Below are positions 59,750 to 64,000 of a stretch of DNA of 64,000 nucleotides, in pieces (the stretch's first letter is position 1; each line of letters begins with the position of its first letter). Origin of the DNA: Microtetraspora glauca. Its GTDB lineage: Bacteria > Actinomycetota > Actinomycetes > Streptosporangiales > Streptosporangiaceae. Position numbers and translations under genes: made by a program. Location of the stretch: assembly GCA_001570385.1 (NCBI GenBank), contig BBYL01000031.1:57944-121943 (forward strand), written 5' to 3'. Below the pieces are notes generated by a model. It had not been told where the DNA came from and did not search any database. It was given only the letters and a program-made list of their open reading frames with translations.

Positions 59750-60445
59750 ATGACTGACGTTGACGACAAAATCCCCCGGATCAGGCCGCAGCAGTTTCAT
59801 GAGATCGACGGCCTGGAGGACTGGCGTGTGCTGGGTGAGGGGGCGTGTGCCTACTTCCGTACCGGGTCGTTCACGGCCGGGGCCACGTTCGTGCAGGCGA
59901 TCAGCGCGCTGCCCGGCGTAGGGAGTGGTCATCCTGACGTTGACTTGCGCTACGGAGGCGTGACCGTACGGCTGATCACGATTGCGGACTTCTACGGGCT
60001 GAGCGAGCAGGACGTCGAGCTGGCCCGGCAGATCTCGGAAGTGGCCCGCACGCTGCACATCCCTGCTGATCCGTCGGCTGTGCAGACCGTCCAGGTCACC
60101 ATCGATGCCCTTGCCGGTTCCGACGTGGTGCCGTTCTGGCGTGCGCTGCTCGGCTATGAGGACCGCGCGAACAGCCCCGAAGACCTGATCGACCCGCAAC
60201 GCCGTGGGGCGCCGTTCTACTTCCAGCAGATGGACGCCCCACGCCCGCAGCGCAACCGGGTCCACATCGATGTCTGGGTGCCATACGACCAGGCCGAGGC
60301 ACGGATAGCGGCGGCGATCGCCGCCGGCGGCCGCCTGGTATCCGACGCTTACGCACCGTCGCACTGGGTGCTGGCCGACCCCGAGGGCAACGAGGCTTGC
60401 GTGGGCGCGGCAGGCTGGATCGGGGCCGGCCCCGGCGGTCAGTGA
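59750..60445 (+). CDS. fusion of pterin-carbinolamine-dehydratase-like and VOC domains
   Basis: 231 residues. The N-terminal half looks like a PCD/DCoH domain (FHEIDGLEDWRVLGEGACAY, TFVQAISALPGVGSGHPDVD, LRYGGVTVRLITI, GLSEQDVELARQISEVA), including the HPDVDLRYGxVTV-type motif. The C-terminal half is a glyoxalase-like unit (VQVTIDALAGSDVVPFWRAL, QPQRNRVHIDVWV-like region, WVLADPEGNEACVGAAGW). Such fusions occur in actinomycetes; the reaction is unknown. It starts at ATG 59750. Confidence 0.88.
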   Translation: MTDVDDKIPRIRPQQFHEIDGLEDWRVLGEGACAYFRTGSFTAGATFVQAISALPGVGSGHPDVDLRYGGVTVRLITIADFYGLSEQDVELARQISEVARTLHIPADPSAVQTVQVTIDALAGSDVVPFWRALLGYEDRANSPEDLIDPQRRGAPFYFQQMDAPRPQRNRVHIDVWVPYDQAEARIAAAIAAGGRLVSDAYAPSHWVLADPEGNEACVGAAGWIGAGPGGQ

Positions 60446-60584
60446 GAGTCGCTTTCGGATAAGACCGTGGCTCCGAGGTTCATGGCCCTCGGCTGGCGGA
60501 CCGGACGGCTGATCGCGCAGAGCACGGGTCTGATGCCGCCGCCTCGTCATGGTGCGGGAGATGACGGGGCGCGATCATTGGGGC

Positions 60585-61520
60585 ATGACGACCGCCGCGA
60601 AGTACGCCCAGTTCGCCGCGTACGAGGCGCGCGGAGCGTCGCCGACCTACGAGCGCCTGGCGCTGGCGGTCTCCCGGGACGACGAGGTGCTCGCCCTGCT
60701 CGACACGCTCCCGCCGATCAAGCGGCAGCCGAACCTGCTGTTCGGTGTCGTGCGCTTCCTCGCGGGCCCCGTCGAGGATCCGGCCGCGTTCCACGACTAC
60801 ACGGTGGGGAACTGGGCGGCGATCGAGGCGGAGATGGGCACCAGGGCCACGCAGACGAACGAGGCCGGGCGGTGTGCCGTACTGCTGCCGGTGCTGGCCG
60901 CGTTGCCGCAGCCGCTCGCGTTGCTGGAGGTCGGGGCCTCCGCCGGGCTGTGCCTCTACCCCGACCGGTACGCCTACCGCTACGGCGACCATGTGATCGG
61001 CTCCGGCGAACCGGTCCTTGAGTGCGCGGCGACAGGGGTGGTGCCACCGACCCGCGTACCCGATGTGGTGTGGCGGGCCGGTTTGGATCTGAACCCGCTG
61101 GATGTGGCGGATCCCGCGGACGTCGCGTGGCTCGACGCCCTCATCTGGCCGGAGCACGCGTACCGCCGCGCACGGTTGCGGGCCGCGGCGGCCGTCGCCG
61201 CGGCCGAGCCGCCGCTGCTCGTACGTGGCGACCTGGTGGACGATCTTCCTGCGTTGGCCGCACAGGCGCCGGCCCACGCGACGCTGGTGGTGTTCCACAC
61301 CTCCGTGCTGTACCAGGTGCCGATACCTCGGAGAGAGGCGTTCGCCGAGGTGGTACGCGGGCTGCCCGGCCATTGGGTCTCGAACGAGGCCCCGGACGTG
61401 CTGCCCTATGACGCCTTGCCGAAGCCGCCAGGGGCGGCGCTGCACAACGTGCTCGCGCTGGACGGGACGCCGCTCGCCTGGACCCGGACGCATGGGCAGG
61501 CGATCATCTGGTTCGCGTAA
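60585..61520 (+). CDS. DUF2332 family protein
   Basis: 311 residues from ATG 60585 (a longer start at 60549 has no better ribosome site). Typical blocks: YAQFAAYEARGASPTYERLA, LPPIKRQPNLLFGVVRFLAG, EVGASAGLCLYPDRYAYRYG (with a GASAGL loop like a methyltransferase nucleotide site) and HGQAIIWFA at the end. DUF2332 proteins are common in actinomycetes; function unknown, possibly SAM-binding. The 225 bases after it hold no gene. Confidence 0.88.
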   Translation: MTTAAKYAQFAAYEARGASPTYERLALAVSRDDEVLALLDTLPPIKRQPNLLFGVVRFLAGPVEDPAAFHDYTVGNWAAIEAEMGTRATQTNEAGRCAVLLPVLAALPQPLALLEVGASAGLCLYPDRYAYRYGDHVIGSGEPVLECAATGVVPPTRVPDVVWRAGLDLNPLDVADPADVAWLDALIWPEHAYRRARLRAAAAVAAAEPPLLVRGDLVDDLPALAAQAPAHATLVVFHTSVLYQVPIPRREAFAEVVRGLPGHWVSNEAPDVLPYDALPKPPGAALHNVLALDGTPLAWTRTHGQAIIWFA

Positions 61521-61745
61521 GGCTCGCCGTGGTGTGAAAGCACCTCGCCGGCGGGCGTGAAGCCGAGCCGCGAACGGAACTCCCCGGCTCCGCCTGTTTG
61601 CCTGACGTGGCTTGACGGCCTTCAAGCAGTTGACCGGCAGTTCGCCTGACAACCCCAGATGACGAAGGTGGCCCTCGGCGGGCGTACTCGCGAAAAACAA
61701 GGAACAACCGAACGAGAAGCCGCGGCAGGGCACGCAAAGCGCCGC

Positions 61746-62738
61746 TCAGACGGAGATGACGACCTTGCCGGGGGTGTGGCCCTCCTCCAGGTAGCCGATC
61801 GCCCTGGGGATTTCTTCGAAGGGGTAGTGACGGTCGATGATCGGGACCACTCGTTTGTCGTTCAGGAACGCGCTCAACGTCCGCAGGTTCTCTTTGGGGC
61901 TGGGGCACTTGAGGGCGTCTGCCACCGATATCCGCTGGCCGGCGAAGCGGGATGCCGCCAGGGCGGAGAGCACGTGGCCCATGGGTTGTATCCAGCGACC
62001 GGGCAGGCCGCCGACCACCACGTAGGCCCCCTTGGGGCGCAGGGTGCGGCGGGCGACGGAGACCGGTCGGCTGCCGGCGATGTCCAGGAACAGGTCGTAG
62101 CGCTGGGTCTCGCGGGTGAAGTCCTGGGTGGTGTAGTCGATGACCTTGGTCGCGCCAAGGGAGTGGACCAGGTCCACGTTCCGGGCGCTGCAGACGCCGG
62201 TGACCTCGGTGCCGAGGGCGCGGGCGAGTTGCACGGCGAACGTGCCGACCCCACCGGACGCGCCGTTGATGAGAACACGCTGGCCGGGCAGGATATGACC
62301 CTCGTCGCGCAGGGCGAGGAGCGCGGTGTTGGCGGCCATGGGAACCGCGGCGGCCTCCTCGTACGAGAGGTTCTCCGGCTTCGGGGCGAGGTCGGATTCG
62401 CGGACACAGACATATTCGGCGAAGCCGCCACCGCTGATGACGGCGAAGACGTCGTCGCCGGGGCGGAATTCCGTGACGTTTCTGCCGACGGATTCGACCT
62501 GGCCGGAGATGTCGGCGCCCAGGATCGTGATCTTGGGGGTGCGGAGCGCGAGGCCGCCGGGCATCAGGCGGGCCAGGTACGGCTCGCCGCGCATGTTATG
62601 CCAGTCGTACGGATTGACGGAGCTGGCACGTACCCGGACCAGGACCTCGTCGTCGCGAGGAACGGGGACGGGGATTTCGGTAAGCGTCAGGACATCGGGT
62701 GGCCCGTACGAGCGTGAGACGAACGCCTTCATCGCCAT
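61746..62738 (-). CDS. NAD(P)-dependent MDR oxidoreductase (quinone reductase/zinc-free type)
   Basis: 330 residues (ATG 62738 or 62732). MDR layout: N-terminal GroES-like part (VPRDDEVLVRVRASSVNPYD, ILGADISGQVESVGRNVTEF), a Rossmann part with the nucleotide loop INGASGGVGTFAVQLARALG, and a long C-terminal tail (IPRAIGYLEEGHTPGKVVIS). The structural zinc cysteines are missing, as in quinone oxidoreductases. It would reduce quinones or enones using NADPH. Single gene. Confidence 0.94.
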   Translation of the reverse strand: MAMKAFVSRSYGPPDVLTLTEIPVPVPRDDEVLVRVRASSVNPYDWHNMRGEPYLARLMPGGLALRTPKITILGADISGQVESVGRNVTEFRPGDDVFAVISGGGFAEYVCVRESDLAPKPENLSYEEAAAVPMAANTALLALRDEGHILPGQRVLINGASGGVGTFAVQLARALGTEVTGVCSARNVDLVHSLGATKVIDYTTQDFTRETQRYDLFLDIAGSRPVSVARRTLRPKGAYVVVGGLPGRWIQPMGHVLSALAASRFAGQRISVADALKCPSPKENLRTLSAFLNDKRVVPIIDRHYPFEEIPRAIGYLEEGHTPGKVVISV

Positions 62739-62903
62739 CTCCTTATGCGAGTCAGTGCGGGTGCGGAGGCAGTTAAAAGGCTAAGAAACGCGGCCAGACC
62801 ACCGAATCGGCCGAAAGTACGCCTGATCGCTGAACGATCGGCTGACCTGAATCGGGCCGTTCGTGTGATGAGCGGACATGGGCGAAGAAGCCACGATCCC
62901 CTC

Positions 62904-63575
62904 ATGACCGAAAGCAGTGTGAGGGGCACCAAACCCCGAAAGGTACAGCCCGGCGGACGGGACGCCAAAGTCCCCGGATGGATGGGGCCCGCCGGCCTGA
63001 TCATGCTCAGCGTGATTCCGGTGGTCGCCGGTGCGCTGCGTCTGGGGGAATTGGCGGGTGACGCGGCGGTCACCCCCGCTAACGCGCGATTCTTCGCGAC
63101 ACCGCTACCCGTGGTGTTACACATCATCGGAGCGTCGCTCTACGGCATGGTGGGCGCCTTCCAGTTCGCGAAGAAATTCCGTCGTCGGAGGCCGGGCTGG
63201 CACCGCATGGCAGGACGGGTTCTCGTTCTGTGCGGACTTGTCGCCGCACTCTCCGGCCTGTGGATGACCGTGTTCTATCCTCGCCCGGAAGGCGACGGCG
63301 ATCTCCTCGCGGTGTTCCGGCTCGTGTTCGGCACGGCGATGGCGGCCTCACTCGTGCTCGGCTTCGCCGCCATCCGGCGGAGAGATTTCCGCCGCCACCG
63401 CGCCTGGATGATCCGCGCCTACGCGATCGGCACGGCCGCAGGCACCCAGGCGTTCACCCAGCTTCCCTGGATGCTCCTCGTCGGCCCCCTCACCGAGATC
63501 CCCAGAGCCCTGCTCGTGGCCGCCGGATGGATCATCAACCTCGCCGTGGCCGAGTGGATCATCCGCAGACCCTAG
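62904..63575 (+). CDS. DUF2306 family membrane protein
   Basis: 223 residues from ATG 62904. Six predicted membrane helices (LIMLSVIPVVAGALRLGELA, PVVLHIIGASLYGMVGAFQF, LVLCGLVAALSGLWMTVFYP, AMAASLVLGFAAI and two more). Conserved histidines of the DUF2306 fold (VLHIIGA, WHRMAGR, FRRHRAWMIRAYAI) could bind haem or metal. Function unknown. Its stop codon coincides with the TA next to the transposon end. Confidence 0.85.
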   Translation: MTESSVRGTKPRKVQPGGRDAKVPGWMGPAGLIMLSVIPVVAGALRLGELAGDAAVTPANARFFATPLPVVLHIIGASLYGMVGAFQFAKKFRRRRPGWHRMAGRVLVLCGLVAALSGLWMTVFYPRPEGDGDLLAVFRLVFGTAMAASLVLGFAAIRRRDFRRHRAWMIRAYAIGTAAGTQAFTQLPWMLLVGPLTEIPRALLVAAGWIINLAVAEWIIRRP

Positions 63576-64000
63576 TGCCGTGTCAGGCCACGTTTGCCCT
63601 CTTCACGATCCGGCGTAGGCGGGGGTTATCGACGTTGCGGTTACGCCAGGCGATGTAGCGGCGGATCATGCTGCCCTGCTCGCGGTGGCTGGCATGGTCG
63701 GTGCCGTTGAGAGTGAACTCGCGCAACGCGGTGAACTGCGCCTCGATCCGGTTCAAGTAGGAGGAGTTGGTGGGCGTGTAGGCGATCTCGACGTTGTTCG
63801 CCTCCGCCCACTGGCCGACTCGCTTGTCCTTCTTGGTCGTCAGGTGCGGGCTGAAGTTGTCACACACGATCGCGATGCGAACCTCGAGAGGGTAGAGGCT
63901 ACGCAGGTAGCGGCAGAACTCCAGGAACTCGCCGCGTCGCTTGCGTTTCTTGATGTGCCCGTACATCTTGTTCTTGCCCACGTCTAACGCGGCGAACAGG
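63575..64000. mobile_element. IS630-family insertion sequence, left part (cut by window end)
   Basis: The transposase reading frame fills the region to the window end. IS630/Tc1-type elements insert at TA; the outer end here is the TA at 63573-63574 (within the DUF2306 stop codon) followed by GTGCCGTGTCAGGCCACG as the probable start of the terminal inverted repeat. The other end is outside the window, so this cannot be confirmed. Confidence 0.6.
63583..64000 (-). CDS. IS630-family transposase (partial, N-terminus off the window)
   Basis: About 139 residues of the C-terminal DDE domain: FCRYLRSLYPLEVRIAIVCD, NFSPHLTTKKD (D of the second motif region), TPTNSSYLNRIEAQFTALRE (third acidic residue of the DDE set, in NRIE), REQGSMIRRYIAWRN. 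The frame runs off the end. This is the DDE-3-type catalytic core of IS630/Tc1-like transposases. Confidence 0.9.
   Translation of the reverse strand, partial: LFAALDVGKNKMYGHIKKRKRRGEFLEFCRYLRSLYPLEVRIAIVCDNFSPHLTTKKDKRVGQWAEANNVEIAYTPTNSSYLNRIEAQFTALREFTLNGTDHASHREQGSMIRRYIAWRNRNVDNPRLRRIVKRANVA

Overview
The window is 64 kb of very GC-rich DNA with GTG and TTG starts, ATGA stop/start overlaps and dense regulator, two-component and secreted-enzyme genes. This points to a filamentous actinomycete, most likely of the Streptosporangiales (Nonomuraea/Streptosporangium-like). The order is an inference, resting mainly on a second-type rpoB gene. No rRNA, tRNA or CRISPR array was seen.

Layout. 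0-4.4 kb: the tail of an ECF sigma factor with its membrane partner, then small stress or detoxification enzymes and a TetR regulator with a doubled operator. 4.5-9.2 kb: a four-gene minus-strand operon (coiled-coil protein, Cas4/RecB-like Fe-S nuclease, unknown protein, SF1 helicase), the best candidate here for an undescribed nucleic-acid-processing or defence system. 9.3-20 kb: a GRAM/PH-like protein, a DUF574 methyltransferase, an aldo/keto reductase with its MerR regulator, a secreted ExeM/NucH-type nuclease, an MFS pump with an ArsR-like regulator, a Tat-exported serine hydrolase and gene remnants. 20.6-24 kb: thyX, then a zinc-starvation module of six cysteine-poor ribosomal proteins (L33, L31B, L28, S14, L32; S18 divergent) and a CobW-like protein around one Zur-like palindrome. 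24-31 kb: an ABC exporter with sensor kinase and response regulator, archease, a PhzF-like protein and small enzymes. 31-42 kb: a FUSC-like membrane protein, an AfsR/SARP-type regulator with an FAD monooxygenase, and a 1,828-residue single-chain acetyl/acyl-CoA carboxylase. 42-45 kb: a rearrangement scar with a truncated epoxide hydrolase and a decayed two-component pair. 45-52 kb: an EF-hand protein, methyltransferase, VOC/AraC genes, nitroreductase, and a TetR-thioesterase pair. 52.1-55.6 kb: a complete rpoB with its own promoter and terminator and no rpoC. 55.7-64 kb: a DUF6223 membrane protein, a second two-component system, a pterin-dehydratase/VOC fusion, a DUF2332 protein, an MDR oxidoreductase, a DUF2306 membrane protein and the end of an IS630-type element running off the window.

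How parts work together. The Zur module would let ribosomes swap zinc-binding proteins for zinc-free ones. The orphan rpoB has changes in the rifampicin region (Ser531Asn, Asn518Ile and Ser522Ala in E. coli numbering), so it could make an alternative RNA polymerase. The single-chain carboxylase would supply malonyl-CoA or a related extender. Many remnants (truncated regulators, hydrolases, kinases) mark this as a plastic chromosomal region.
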